From positions 1-39,353 of the forward strand of contig JAIRUZ010000030.1 of assembly GCA_031254115.1 (NCBI GenBank): 39,353 nucleotides of DNA, given 5' to 3'. Shown piece after piece: positions 16,893-24,369 of this stretch. Position 1 is the stretch's first letter. Each line of letters opens with the position of its first letter. The notes beneath the pieces are model-generated. The model worked only from the letters and a program-made list of their open reading frames with translations, was not told the origin of the DNA and did not search any database. Made by a program: the position numbers and the translations under genes. Origin of the DNA: Streptococcaceae bacterium. GTDB taxonomy: Bacteria > Bacillota > Bacilli > Lactobacillales > Streptococcaceae.

Positions 16893-17833
16893 GCACAAGG
16901 CGATTTATTTTTGCAGGACTCACTACTTTGTTTTTTATAGTACTTGATTTATTGCAATACCCTGACAATTTGAGTGCTTTGCAACTCCTAATATTCCAAT
17001 TTCGCTTGCCGCGCCTGATTGCTGTTGCGCTTGCTGCCGTTGCGCTTGCTGTTTCGGGACTTATTATCCAAACCATCACTGAAAATCCGCTGGCTGACAG
17101 CGGTACCATGGGGCTCACAAGCGGCGCTTCCGCGGGCGCCGTCGCATTTATGCTCCTTTCCGAGCGGCTAAATTTATCGTCTGTTTGGACGTTTAGTTAT
17201 CCCATTTTTGCCGTCGCGGGCGCTGGGCTCGCCTTTTCGCTCATTTATTTTTTTGCCATTCGCAAAAAGCTCTCAAATTCTCGCATTCTCCTCACTGGAA
17301 TCGCTGTCACCGCGCTTTTTCAGGCGCTCATCACGCTTTTACAGCTTGCCATCAACCCCAATGATTTTCAGCAAATTGCCACTTGGATTGCGGGCGATGT
17401 TTGGCAAACGGATACGCTCTATCTTGCAATTCTCGCAGGCGCGTTGCTCATTCTCATGCTGCTTCTCCATCCTTTTGCCAAGCGTCTTGAATTGCTTTCT
17501 CTTGGCGACGAACAGGCAACGACTTTGGGGCTTAACGTCCCCCAAACGAAGCGGCGCCTGTATTTGCTCGCTCTTGGTTTTGCGTCCATTGGTGTTGCGC
17601 TCGTCGGCGGCCTCGCCTTTCTCGGGCTCATTGCGCCACATATTGCAAGGCGGCTGACAGGTTTTTCCATACGCAAACGCTTGACAATGACTGTGCTGAC
17701 AGGCCTTTCTCTTCTTATTCTCGCTGATTTTCTCAGCCAAACGCTCATCGCGCCAAGCACACTGCCGCTCGGCTTCATCGTCGCCGCAATCGGCGCGCCC
17801 TATTATATTTACCTTATCCAAAAAGAAATCTAG
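16889..17833 (+). CDS. FecCD-family iron-chelate ABC permease, subunit 2
   Basis: The 314-residue partner permease has FRLPRLIAVALAAVALAVSGLIIQ, DSGTMGLTSGASAGAV and GGLAFLGLIAPHIARRL. It overlaps the previous gene by 4 bp (ATGA). A strong bidirectional terminator follows, so the operon has three genes and no binding protein. The likely binding protein is encoded at 21418-22341 behind an identical operator design. Confidence 0.92.
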   Translation: MSTRRFIFAGLTTLFFIVLDLLQYPDNLSALQLLIFQFRLPRLIAVALAAVALAVSGLIIQTITENPLADSGTMGLTSGASAGAVAFMLLSERLNLSSVWTFSYPIFAVAGAGLAFSLIYFFAIRKKLSNSRILLTGIAVTALFQALITLLQLAINPNDFQQIATWIAGDVWQTDTLYLAILAGALLILMLLLHPFAKRLELLSLGDEQATTLGLNVPQTKRRLYLLALGFASIGVALVGGLAFLGLIAPHIARRLTGFSIRKRLTMTVLTGLSLLILADFLSQTLIAPSTLPLGFIVAAIGAPYYIYLIQKEI

Positions 17834-17842
17834 CCTAAAGCT

Positions 17843-17896
17843 GCCAAATAAAAACTTCCGTTCGGCCACGTCGCCGTTCGGAAGTTTTTATTTGGC
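17843..17896. terminator. Bidirectional terminator
   Basis: Perfect 18-bp inverted repeat, GCCAAATAAAAACTTCCG (17843-17860) and its complement (17879-17896). A/T tracts on both sides serve the uptake operon and the convergent exporter operon. Confidence 0.92.
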
Positions 17897-17905
17897 CTAT
17901 TTGCT

Positions 17906-19555
17906 TCACGCGCTAATCAAATCGCGTCTGCGATAGCCAACAAAGCCAATAATTGTAAGAACAACTGCAAGCGCGAGAATCAGCCAGAGATTGTTCCAGT
18001 TCGGCGTGTTCGCGGCAACTGTTTGGCTCGTTTCCTTGAAAACGTGCGCAAAGACATTCAAATCTTTGAGTGCCTGCGGAAATTTCAGCATATTGCCAAG
18101 ATAGCCCATAAAGAAGCTAAAGCCGACATACACCCAGATGACCGCCGTAAATCGTGGCAAAAAGGCAATCAGAAGACTGACAATTGACAAAACGAAGAAC
18201 ATTGGGAATACCCAAACCATGCCTGATGTCATCATTTTCCCGAACTCAACAGCGCTGCTGTTCCCCGATTGCGCTATCCAAAGCCCAAGAACCGTAATAA
18301 ATTGAACAATGGCGCTCAAGCTCCAAGCAACGAGCGTGTACGTGGCATACAGTTTGAGACGGCTGAGCGGTCCCGCATAAAGCTGCTCTTGACGATTTTT
18401 ACGCTCTTCTGACGCCATGCGCGTAAGGCTCGTGATGCCGTAACAGGTCGTGATAATCCCCATCACCATGAAAACAGTCGTCAAATATTGTGCCGTCATC
18501 GCCGCAATGCCCGCTTTTGGATCGAGCGCAAACATCTGCGCGAGTTGACTGTTTCCCTTGATGAGGTCACCGATGCCATTAATCATGGAACCGTAAACAA
18601 TCCCGAGAATGAACAGTCCGCCTGCCCAGCCAAGAAACGCCGTGCGTTGCATACGCAACGTTAAGCCTGTCAATGACTGCAAGAGTGCGCTTGCGTGCTC
18701 TTTTCCGCGCGACTCAGGAATATAGCTGACTGCAACGTCGCGGCGCAATTCAAGACTGTAACTCAGCGCCAAAATGATGAAAGACAGTGCCAAAGCGAGC
18801 ACAATCGGTGTCCAATTATCCTTGACATAAACGTCTGTCAGATAGCTCCACGAAAGCGGATTGAGCCAGGAAAGACTGATATTTTGCGTGTCCGTGTACA
18901 TCCGGATGACGTAGAGTGTGCCAAGAATGCCCATTGATGCGCCTTTGACTGAGCCCGCGTCTGGCATGATTTGTGCGACTAAAAGCGTAATCATTGCCCA
19001 CATAAAAGTCTGTGCGCCAAGGCCTGACGCGTACAGCAGATTTGAGCTGAAGCTTGTCATTGATTCCATCTGGACTTTTTGCAAAATAACGGCGAGTAAG
19101 AGCGTCGTTACCACTTGCAAAAGCGCCATAATCAGTACAACCGCGGTTGTATTGGCTAATTTACCCACTTGAAATGAGCGGAAAAGCTCGGCAATGCCTT
19201 CGTCTTCGTCCCGACGCGTGCGGTTGGCAACATAAACAATCGTGACAATGATAAACACAAGTGCCGTAATCAGCGTCATGGTTTGCCCAAAGACCGCCCC
19301 AATCGTGTAAGCTGCTGCATTTTTCACGGGCGTAGGGCCAAATAAAGCAACCATGGCTGGATTTCCAGCAAAAAGATTATAAATGGTAGCTTGTTGGGCG
19401 GGCGAGGATTTGCCATTGACTTCAAAAATGGCAGAGAATTTGGTAACGCCTGATCCGACAAACAGGAGGACCATTATCACCCATACGCTAAGACGCACCC
19501 AGTCGCGCTTCAAAAGCGCGCGGAACATTCCAAAAGTTTTAGTTAAAGGTTTCAT
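17906..19555 (-). CDS. ABC-2 type exporter permease (polyketide/multidrug exporter-like)
   Basis: The 549-residue protein has about 12 membrane segments in two repeats. It resembles the large permeases paired with DrrA-type ATPases (the exporter-of-polyketide-antibiotics group). Landmarks are RALLKRDWVRLSVWVIMVLLF at the start and NRTRRDEDEGIAELFRSFQVGK followed by a second copy-like TRMASEERKNRQEQLYAGPLSRLK. It lies 23 bp behind its ATPase. The substrate is unknown; the TetR divergent arrangement suggests a toxic compound. Confidence 0.85.
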   Translation of the reverse strand: MKPLTKTFGMFRALLKRDWVRLSVWVIMVLLFVGSGVTKFSAIFEVNGKSSPAQQATIYNLFAGNPAMVALFGPTPVKNAAAYTIGAVFGQTMTLITALVFIIVTIVYVANRTRRDEDEGIAELFRSFQVGKLANTTAVVLIMALLQVVTTLLLAVILQKVQMESMTSFSSNLLYASGLGAQTFMWAMITLLVAQIMPDAGSVKGASMGILGTLYVIRMYTDTQNISLSWLNPLSWSYLTDVYVKDNWTPIVLALALSFIILALSYSLELRRDVAVSYIPESRGKEHASALLQSLTGLTLRMQRTAFLGWAGGLFILGIVYGSMINGIGDLIKGNSQLAQMFALDPKAGIAAMTAQYLTTVFMVMGIITTCYGITSLTRMASEERKNRQEQLYAGPLSRLKLYATYTLVAWSLSAIVQFITVLGLWIAQSGNSSAVEFGKMMTSGMVWVFPMFFVLSIVSLLIAFLPRFTAVIWVYVGFSFFMGYLGNMLKFPQALKDLNVFAHVFKETSQTVAANTPNWNNLWLILALAVVLTIIGFVGYRRRDLISA

Positions 19556-19578
19556 AATACGTCACAGAGATCCTTTCG

Positions 19579-20478
19579 TTAGTTGCGTGCGTCGTTTGCA
19601 TTGTCGTAATGGTGCATGAAGAGCTCTTCGAGCGTTGGTGGCGTGACCTGGAGTTTTTCAATGTCAAGCGCTGCAAGCTCAGACATGACTGTCTGCAATT
19701 TTTCTGTGTCGACTTGGAAAGTGGCTTTATTGCCGTCGTGCGAAAAATCATACACGCCAGAAATAGCTGCAAGCGCTTCGGCGCTCTTTTGCGTCTCTAC
19801 AACCACGGTGTCACGCGTGAAATGGCGCATATCATCAAGCGATCCAGAATCCACTATTTCGCCTGATTTGATAACTACCACACGGTCCGCGAGTTTTTCG
19901 ACTTCCGAGAGAATGTGGCTGGAGAGCAAGACAGCTTTGCCTGCGGCTTTAAGCTTTTCGACTTCTTCTTGGAAAACAGCTTCCATCAGCGGATCAAGAC
20001 CACTCGTTGGCTCATCAAAAATGTAGAGCTCGGCATCCGCGGCAAGAGCCGCAATCAGCGCAATTTTCTGGCGATTTCCCTTGGAATAGCTGCGCGCCTT
20101 TTTCTTTGGATCCAGCTCAAAACGCTTGATGAGATTGTCGCGCTTCGTATGGTTCGCATGGCCGTGGAGTTTCAGAAACATGTCAATAATTTCGCCACCC
20201 GAGAGATTCGGCCAGAGATATACGTCGCCAGGAACATACGCAATGTTTTTGTGAATCTCAATCGCGTCCGTCCACACGTCTTTGCCAAAAATATGCGCGC
20301 TGCCGCCGGTGCCTTTAATAATGCCAAGCAATGTGCGAATTGTCGTTGATTTTCCCGCGCCATTAGGGCCAATATAGCCCAAAACCTCACCCGCGTTAAG
20401 CTCAAACGACACATTTTTGAGCGCTTGGAATTTGCCAAAGTGTTTTGATAAGCCTTTGACTTCAATAATTGCAGACAT
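19579..20478 (-). CDS. ABC exporter ATPase (DrrA-like)
   Basis: The 299-residue ATPase has Walker A GPNGAGKST, a variant signature YSKGNRQKIALI in place of the usual SGGQ, and Walker B LYIFDEPTSGLDP, plus a C-terminal extension (about 220-299) typical of drug-exporter ATPases. A GGAGG ribosome site precedes the ATG. It forms an operon with the permease gene at 17906-19555 and is divergent from a tetR gene whose product probably represses it. Confidence 0.9.
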   Translation of the reverse strand: MSAIIEVKGLSKHFGKFQALKNVSFELNAGEVLGYIGPNGAGKSTTIRTLLGIIKGTGGSAHIFGKDVWTDAIEIHKNIAYVPGDVYLWPNLSGGEIIDMFLKLHGHANHTKRDNLIKRFELDPKKKARSYSKGNRQKIALIAALAADAELYIFDEPTSGLDPLMEAVFQEEVEKLKAAGKAVLLSSHILSEVEKLADRVVVIKSGEIVDSGSLDDMRHFTRDTVVVETQKSAEALAAISGVYDFSHDGNKATFQVDTEKLQTVMSELAALDIEKLQVTPPTLEELFMHHYDNANDARN

Positions 20479-20489
20479 TTTCTGCCTCC

Positions 20490-20547
20490 TTATAATAAAT
20501 CTTTATGTTTACAGATTTATTATAAACTTCAATAAAAGTTTTGTCAA
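20490..20547 (-). promoter_or_regulatory. Exporter promoter overlapped by a 13-bp-arm palindrome
   Basis: TTGACA (20542-20547) and TATAAT (20519-20524) are 17 bp apart on the minus strand. The inverted repeat TTATAATAAATCT (20490-20502) / AGATTTATTATAA (20513-20525) covers the -10 and start site. In RNA only part of it is transcribed, so a DNA operator for the TetR protein is likelier than an RNA hairpin. Confidence 0.75.
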
Positions 20548-20574
20548 GAAAAATGTACTTATTTTTTATATTTA

Positions 20575-20624
20575 GTTCAAAGTGAACCAAAATATTTGAC
20601 AAAGTTCACAAAAAAGATTATACT
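20575..20624 (+). promoter_or_regulatory. tetR promoter with GTTCA/TGAAC half sites
   Basis: TTGACA (20596-20601) and TATACT (20619-20624) are 17 bp apart. GTTCA-AAG-TGAAC (20575-20587) lies upstream. GTGAAC (20582-20587) and GTTCAC (20604-20609) flank the -35, making candidate TetR half sites. Confidence 0.75.
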
Positions 20625-20640
20625 AAAATTGTCAGTTACT

Positions 20641-20762
20641 GAATCTGTTTCATAACCCTGCTTTTTCGTCTAACCACGCTTTAGCGCTCGGCGTGTGCGC
20701 CGAGTGAATGAACGCAAAGCTGAGTTAGCCTTCAACAGCAAAGCGGGTTATGAAACAAGTCT
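20641..20762. repeat. 122-bp fold-back repeat, copy 1
   Basis: Ends in perfect 13-bp arms TGTTTCATAACCC (20646-20658) and GGGTTATGAAACA (20745-20757). Inside are nested pairs CTAAC/GTTAG and CTCGGCG-TGTG-CGCCGAG at the tip. The second copy is at 30872-30994. It starts about 10 bp after the predicted tetR transcription start, so it would form most of the tetR leader. It encodes no protein; a small non-autonomous mobile element (MITE) or structured RNA are the options. Confidence 0.8.
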
Positions 20763-20784
20763 ATTAATATAGAAAGAGTTTAAC

Positions 20785-21342
20785 ATGAATCAATCTGAAA
20801 AAAAGCGGGCGCGCGTGCTTGAGGTGACGGAGGAAATGCTGCAACAGTACACGATTTCCGATATTACGATGGACGAAATTGCGCAAAAAGCAGAGGTTTC
20901 CAAGGTCACCATTTTCAAATACTTTGAGAGCAAGGACAAGCTGATGAATCGTGTGCTGCACGGAACGCTGACAGAAATGATTGATGACATCACTGAGATT
21001 ATGGAAAGTGAGCTGGGCTACGAGGAGCTTTATCAGGCGCTGACAGCGCTCAAGCTTTCGCGTCTTGACAGGATGACGCCGCTTTTGACGCAAAATATCA
21101 TGACGCAATATGCAACGAATCCTGATTTTTTTGACATGGGAAGCCGTGATTTGCAGCGTCAGCTGGCCAAAAAACTCTTTGAAAAAGGGCGCGCCGAAGG
21201 CAAAATCAATTCTCAATACACGGACGAAGAGCTCCAAATGCTGCTTGACGTCTACGATGAGGGCATGAAAGTCGTGGCGCCCGATTTTCTCTTGTCGCAC
21301 ACCGATGCGCTGACAAAAATGTTTCTCAATGCGCTGAAGTAA
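20785..21342 (+). CDS. TetR-family repressor of the divergent exporter
   Basis: The 185-residue protein has an N-terminal TetR helix-turn-helix (ISDITMDEIAQKAEVSKVTI then FKYFESKDKLMNRV, residues about 23-55) and a helical ligand domain. It is divergent from the ABC exporter genes, the usual arrangement for a drug-responsive repressor. Operator-like palindromes occupy both promoters in the shared intergenic region. The leader is unusually long because the fold-back repeat lies in it. A weak AGAAAGAG site precedes the ATG. Confidence 0.9.
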   Translation: MNQSEKKRARVLEVTEEMLQQYTISDITMDEIAQKAEVSKVTIFKYFESKDKLMNRVLHGTLTEMIDDITEIMESELGYEELYQALTALKLSRLDRMTPLLTQNIMTQYATNPDFFDMGSRDLQRQLAKKLFEKGRAEGKINSQYTDEELQMLLDVYDEGMKVVAPDFLLSHTDALTKMFLNALK

Positions 21343-21351
21343 ATTCCATGA

Positions 21352-21384
21352 TATAATGATAATGTCAAAAGTCTTTGACATTAT
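21352..21384 (+). promoter_or_regulatory. Promoter and 26-bp operator of the binding-protein gene
   Basis: TGA-TATAAT (21349-21357) is followed after 1 bp by ATAATGTCAAA-N4-TTTGACATTAT (21359-21384). The arms are identical to those at 15143-15168; only the four central bases differ. The predicted start site is inside the operator. Confidence 0.82.
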
Positions 21385-21417
21385 TTTTGTTTCATATTTT
21401 TATTAAGGAGAAATTTT

Positions 21418-22341
21418 TTGAAAAAGTTATTGATCGTTTTGTCAGCTCTGACAGCTTTCCTGACGCTTTCTGCTTGCAGTTCTGGCAAGTCGTCAGCTAC
21501 TTCTGCGTCTTCTGGCACGCGCAATTTTCAGACAGCAAATGGCACGGTGAAAATTCCGTCAGCGCCCAAGCGCGTCGTGGTTCAAAATTACCCTGATGAA
21601 GCGCTCGCGCTTGGCGTCACGGTCGTAGGCACTGACAGTTGGGCGTATCCCAATCCGTATTTTTCGGCGGCTCAAAAGAAAAATCTGGTTGATCTCGGCG
21701 CGCCGTCTTTCAATCTTCCAAAACTCATCGCGCAAAAGCCTGACTTGATTGTTGCGACGGACAAAACCCAAGTTGCAAATTACGAAAAAGTCGCGCCAAC
21801 TGTGCTGGTGGATTATTCCAAATTCAAAAACATGAAGCAATCGCTCGATTATTTTGCAGATTTGTTAAATCGCAAAGACGCGGAAAAAGCATTTCTTGAC
21901 AGCTTTAACAAAACGGCCGCTGACGAGCAGAAAAAGCTTGCAGCTGCTGGGATTGCGCCCGCTGACAAAACCGTTTCGATTTTGGAGCTGCAAGGCGACA
22001 AGATTTATGCCTATGGCGACAATTTCGCGCGCGGCGGGCAAGCGCTGACGTACGGGCTCGGCTTCAAAGAATCTGCGCAAATGAAAAAATTGTCCGCTGG
22101 GGCAGGCTACGCGCAGGTCAACGCGGAAAGTCTCAAAGATTTTGACGCTGATTACATCTTCGTTGACTTTGCAAGCGCTGACAGTGCACAATTCGCGGCG
22201 CTGTCAGAAAACCCAGCATTCAAGGCGCTCAAAGGCAAAATCATCACGATGGATTACAGCAAGGTCTATTTCTTCGGCGGCCCGATTGCGAGCCAAAAAG
22301 AAATGCCGATTTATACGGATGCGATTTTAGCTGCGAAGTAA
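21418..22341 (+). CDS. Iron-siderophore-type ABC substrate-binding lipoprotein
   Basis: This class III binding protein (FhuD/FecB fold) has a lipoprotein signal peptide with lipobox LSAC (Cys20). Its two lobes start at RVVVQNYPDEALALGV and DADYIFVDFAS. It should be tethered outside and deliver an iron chelate, haem or cobalamin to the importer at 15167-17833. The start is TTG at 21418: AAGGAG precedes it by 7 nt and no ATG fits. The signal peptide contains LSALT from an imperfect palindrome (21440-21453, TGTCAGCTCTGACA). It is monocistronic, ending at a terminator. Confidence 0.9.
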   Translation: MKKLLIVLSALTAFLTLSACSSGKSSATSASSGTRNFQTANGTVKIPSAPKRVVVQNYPDEALALGVTVVGTDSWAYPNPYFSAAQKKNLVDLGAPSFNLPKLIAQKPDLIVATDKTQVANYEKVAPTVLVDYSKFKNMKQSLDYFADLLNRKDAEKAFLDSFNKTAADEQKKLAAAGIAPADKTVSILELQGDKIYAYGDNFARGGQALTYGLGFKESAQMKKLSAGAGYAQVNAESLKDFDADYIFVDFASADSAQFAALSENPAFKALKGKIITMDYSKVYFFGGPIASQKEMPIYTDAILAAK

Positions 22342-22342
22342 T

Positions 22343-22381
22343 AAAAAAATTCCGAACGGCTGATCCGCGCGGAATTTTTTT
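22343..22381. terminator. Bidirectional terminator
   Basis: AAAAAATTCCG / CGGAATTTTTT inverted repeat with T runs on both strands, between the convergent binding-protein and ywlG genes. Confidence 0.88.
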
Positions 22382-22922
22382 AGTTGTATTTTGCGCGTTC
22401 GCCGCCAATGAGTTTTGGCCTTGAAGTAAGAGCCGTGACATGCGCGCCGCCAAGCTCTTTGATCATTGGCCGAACGGGAATTTGCACATGCTTGACGTGC
22501 ATGCCGATTGACGTGTCGCCAATATCAAGTCCAGCAAACGCCGTGATATGCTCGACTTCGACAGGGTCTTTGAAGAGCTGATATGCTGCAACTTGGCCGC
22601 TGCCGCCCGCGTGAAGCTGCGGAATGACGCTCACTTCGTCGTAACCAAATGCGTCAGCTGCCGTGCGCTCAAGCAGCAGCGCACGATTGAGATGTTCGCA
22701 GCCCTGAACGGCCAAATAAATCTTTTTTTCTGTCAGCTGACGGAAAATTTCGCCGACAATGATTTCGCCAATTTCCGCGGAGCTCGCGTGCCCAATCACA
22801 CCGCCATTGACCTCGGAGCTCGACAAACCCAGCACAAACAGCTGCCCCGCTTGAATCCCCGTTTTCTCAATCACGTCGGCAATCAGCGCCGCGGTTTCAT
22901 TTTTCAGTTGTACCAAATCCAT
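22380..22922 (-). CDS. YwlG/UPF0340 family protein (TIGR01440)
   Basis: The 180-residue protein is a conserved hypothetical in Firmicutes (B. subtilis YwlG). Landmarks are [36 protein letters not shown] and [24 protein letters not shown]. Its biochemical role is not established. The ATG at 22922 is chosen because of a GGAG site; it overlaps the ECF gene by 26 bp, so the two are co-translated. The same gene order (truA, kinase, ECF component, this protein) is, from memory, found in streptococci. Confidence 0.88.
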   Translation of the reverse strand: MDLVQLKNETAALIADVIEKTGIQAGQLFVLGLSSSEVNGGVIGHASSAEIGEIIVGEIFRQLTEKKIYLAVQGCEHLNRALLLERTAADAFGYDEVSVIPQLHAGGSGQVAAYQLFKDPVEVEHITAFAGLDIGDTSIGMHVKHVQIPVRPMIKELGGAHVTALTSRPKLIGGERAKYN

Positions 22923-23385
22923 CAAAAACTCCTGTTCTCTTGAGTAACGGCGCGACGATCAGCGCAATGACGTAGCCCGCCGTGGTTTGCACGCCATTGA
23001 AAAACAAATCGGGAATCGCCGTGCCCAGACTGTGAACCACGACCATATCCGCGACGAAATAGCCGCCGACCATGACAACCGCTGACAGCGCATAATTCAC
23101 AATTTTATTGCGCGTCAAATTGCCCAAAAAGCCTTGCGCGCCGTGAATCACAAATGAAAACGGGGCATACGCTGGAAATCCGAGCAAATCCAAAAATAGC
23201 GCCGCAACCGCGCCAACCGCAGCGCCAGACGTTTTTCCAAGCGTCATCGCTGTCACGAAAATCCCCGCATCAAGCAATGTGAAATAACCGCCAGGAATCG
23301 GAATTTTCGTAAATTGACCCAAAACGAACGCCAAAGCTGCAAAAATCGCAATCAAAACGATTCTGGAAAGTGATTTATCTTTCAT
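22897..23385 (-). CDS. ECF transporter S component, possibly for a vitamin B6 compound or thiamine precursor
   Basis: The 162-residue membrane protein has six hydrophobic segments starting [19 protein letters not shown] and the ECF-type loop [22 protein letters not shown] components capture a vitamin and use a shared EcfAAT energising module, not encoded here. Proximity to a pyridoxine-type kinase suggests a B6 vitamer, but the substrate is inferred. The ATG at 23385 has no Shine-Dalgarno and lies 6 nt after TGT-TATAAT (23392-23397), so the mRNA may be leaderless. A TTG at 23403 is unlikely because it precedes that promoter. Confidence 0.82.
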   Translation of the reverse strand: MKDKSLSRIVLIAIFAALAFVLGQFTKIPIPGGYFTLLDAGIFVTAMTLGKTSGAAVGAVAALFLDLLGFPAYAPFSFVIHGAQGFLGNLTRNKIVNYALSAVVMVGGYFVADMVVVHSLGTAIPDLFFNGVQTTAGYVIALIVAPLLKRTGVFDGFGTTEK

Positions 23386-23402
23386 GAAAATATTATAACA
23401 CA

Positions 23403-23433
23403 ATATAAAATCGACGATATTTCGATTTTATAT
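23403..23433 (-). promoter_or_regulatory. 31-bp palindrome over the -35 region of the ECF gene
   Basis: Perfect 12-bp arms ATATAAAATCGA (23403-23414) and TCGATTTTATAT (23422-23433). The centre falls where the -35 of the downstream TATAAT (23392-23397) would lie, so it is a candidate operator. Confidence 0.6.
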
Positions 23434-23443
23434 TATTAATAAG

Positions 23444-23514
23444 ATAGCTAGGAAGTCCGCCATAGCGGCTTGCGTCTGACCGTTCCTGGCTTGGCAGGTT
23501 ACGGGCAGTGCTAT
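23444..23514 (-). ncRNA. Possible three-way-junction structured element
   Basis: On the minus strand ATAGC (23510-23514) closes with GCTAT (23444-23448). Inside are CCGT/ACGG with a nested CCTG/CAGG hairpin (23480-23504) and a CCGC-TATG-GCGG hairpin (23457-23468). It sits between the pdxK terminator and the ECF promoter. I could not match it to a known riboswitch class, and it may instead be the remnant of a repeat. Confidence 0.35.
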
Positions 23515-23531
23515 TTATATCATTTTTCATA

Positions 23532-23558
23532 AATAAAAAAACGCCAGAAACTGGCGCG
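23532..23558 (-). terminator. Terminator of the truA-pdxK transcript
   Basis: CGCCAG-TTT-CTGGCG then a T run on the minus strand. Confidence 0.88.
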
Positions 23559-23571
23559 GCTGACAGGTTTT

Positions 23572-24360
23572 TCATTTTTCTGCTAAAACGTCCTCGAAAT
23601 TCACGCCGTATTTTTTGTCAGCGGACGCGGGCGTCGCTTTTATGGCGGCCACCACAAAATCACACGCCGCGCGCATGGCGTCAGAAAGCGTTTGTCCGTT
23701 TGTCAGCGCTGACACGAGCACGCTCCCAAAAATATCTCCCGTCCCGTGATAACTTCCACCAATTTTTGCCGTTTGATAAAGCGCGCCATCACTCGCGAGC
23801 GCGCCAATGCTGTCAGCCGACTGCTCAACACCTGTCAAAACAACTGCTTTCGCGCCCATCGCGCGCAATTTTTCTATCAGCGTTTGCGGAGCGACCGTCT
23901 CAGAAAATGGCATGCCTGTCAAAAAGCATGCTTCTGTCACATTCGGCATGAGCACGTCCGCGAGCGGCACGAGTTCGCGCATTTTTTCCACAAAAGTTAT
24001 GTCAAATCCTGGGTAAAGCGCGCCGCCGTCAGCCATGACAGGGTCGCAATAAAAGGGTGCGCCGTACGCAGCCACCACTTCTTTCACCAGCTCTACTTGC
24101 TCAGCCGAACCCAAATATCCGCTGTAAATACCGTCAAATTGAAGACCCAGCGGTTTCCACGCCGCCAAAATTTTCCGCATTTCATCGGTCAAATCCAAAA
24201 AAGTATAATCCGTAAATCCGCCCGTATGCGTTGATAAAAGCCCCGTCGGAAGCAGCCGACATTCCACGCCGTAACGCGACAAAATCGGGAGCGCCACCGT
24301 CATCGAGCACCGCCCCACACACGAAATATCATGGATTGCAAGTACATTTTTAGTCATCAT
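23572..24360 (-). CDS. Pyridoxine/pyridoxamine kinase (PdxK/PdxY-like, ribokinase family)
   Basis: The 262-residue kinase phosphorylates B6 vitamers (or possibly hydroxymethylpyrimidine) with ATP. N-terminal VLAIHDISCVGRCSMTVALPIL, CDPVMADGGALYPG and the anion hole/catalytic YHGTGDIFGSVL segment match the PdxK/PdxY group. It lies 9 bp after truA and the ECF vitamin transporter gene follows the terminator. A perfect palindrome right after the GTGD motif encodes VSALT. Confidence 0.88.
   Translation of the reverse strand: MMTKNVLAIHDISCVGRCSMTVALPILSRYGVECRLLPTGLLSTHTGGFTDYTFLDLTDEMRKILAAWKPLGLQFDGIYSGYLGSAEQVELVKEVVAAYGAPFYCDPVMADGGALYPGFDITFVEKMRELVPLADVLMPNVTEACFLTGMPFSETVAPQTLIEKLRAMGAKAVVLTGVEQSADSIGALASDGALYQTAKIGGSYHGTGDIFGSVLVSALTNGQTLSDAMRAACDFVVAAIKATPASADKKYGVNFEDVLAEK
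23701..23714. repeat. TGTCAGCGCTGACA palindrome in the pyridoxine kinase gene
   Basis: Perfect copy; encodes VSALT just after the catalytic GTGD helix. Confidence 0.95.
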
Positions 24361-24369
24361 TGCCTCTTT

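Noticed and set aside
18249-18265. AACAGCGCTGCTGTT-like palindrome in the exporter permease gene
   Set aside because: It shares only the AGCGCT centre with the iterated palindrome and fits ordinary codon use.
23444-23514. preQ1-II, TPP, THF or cyclic-di-GMP riboswitch before the ECF gene
   Set aside because: I compared remembered consensus motifs and none fits beyond short fragments, so it is listed only as an unassigned structure.
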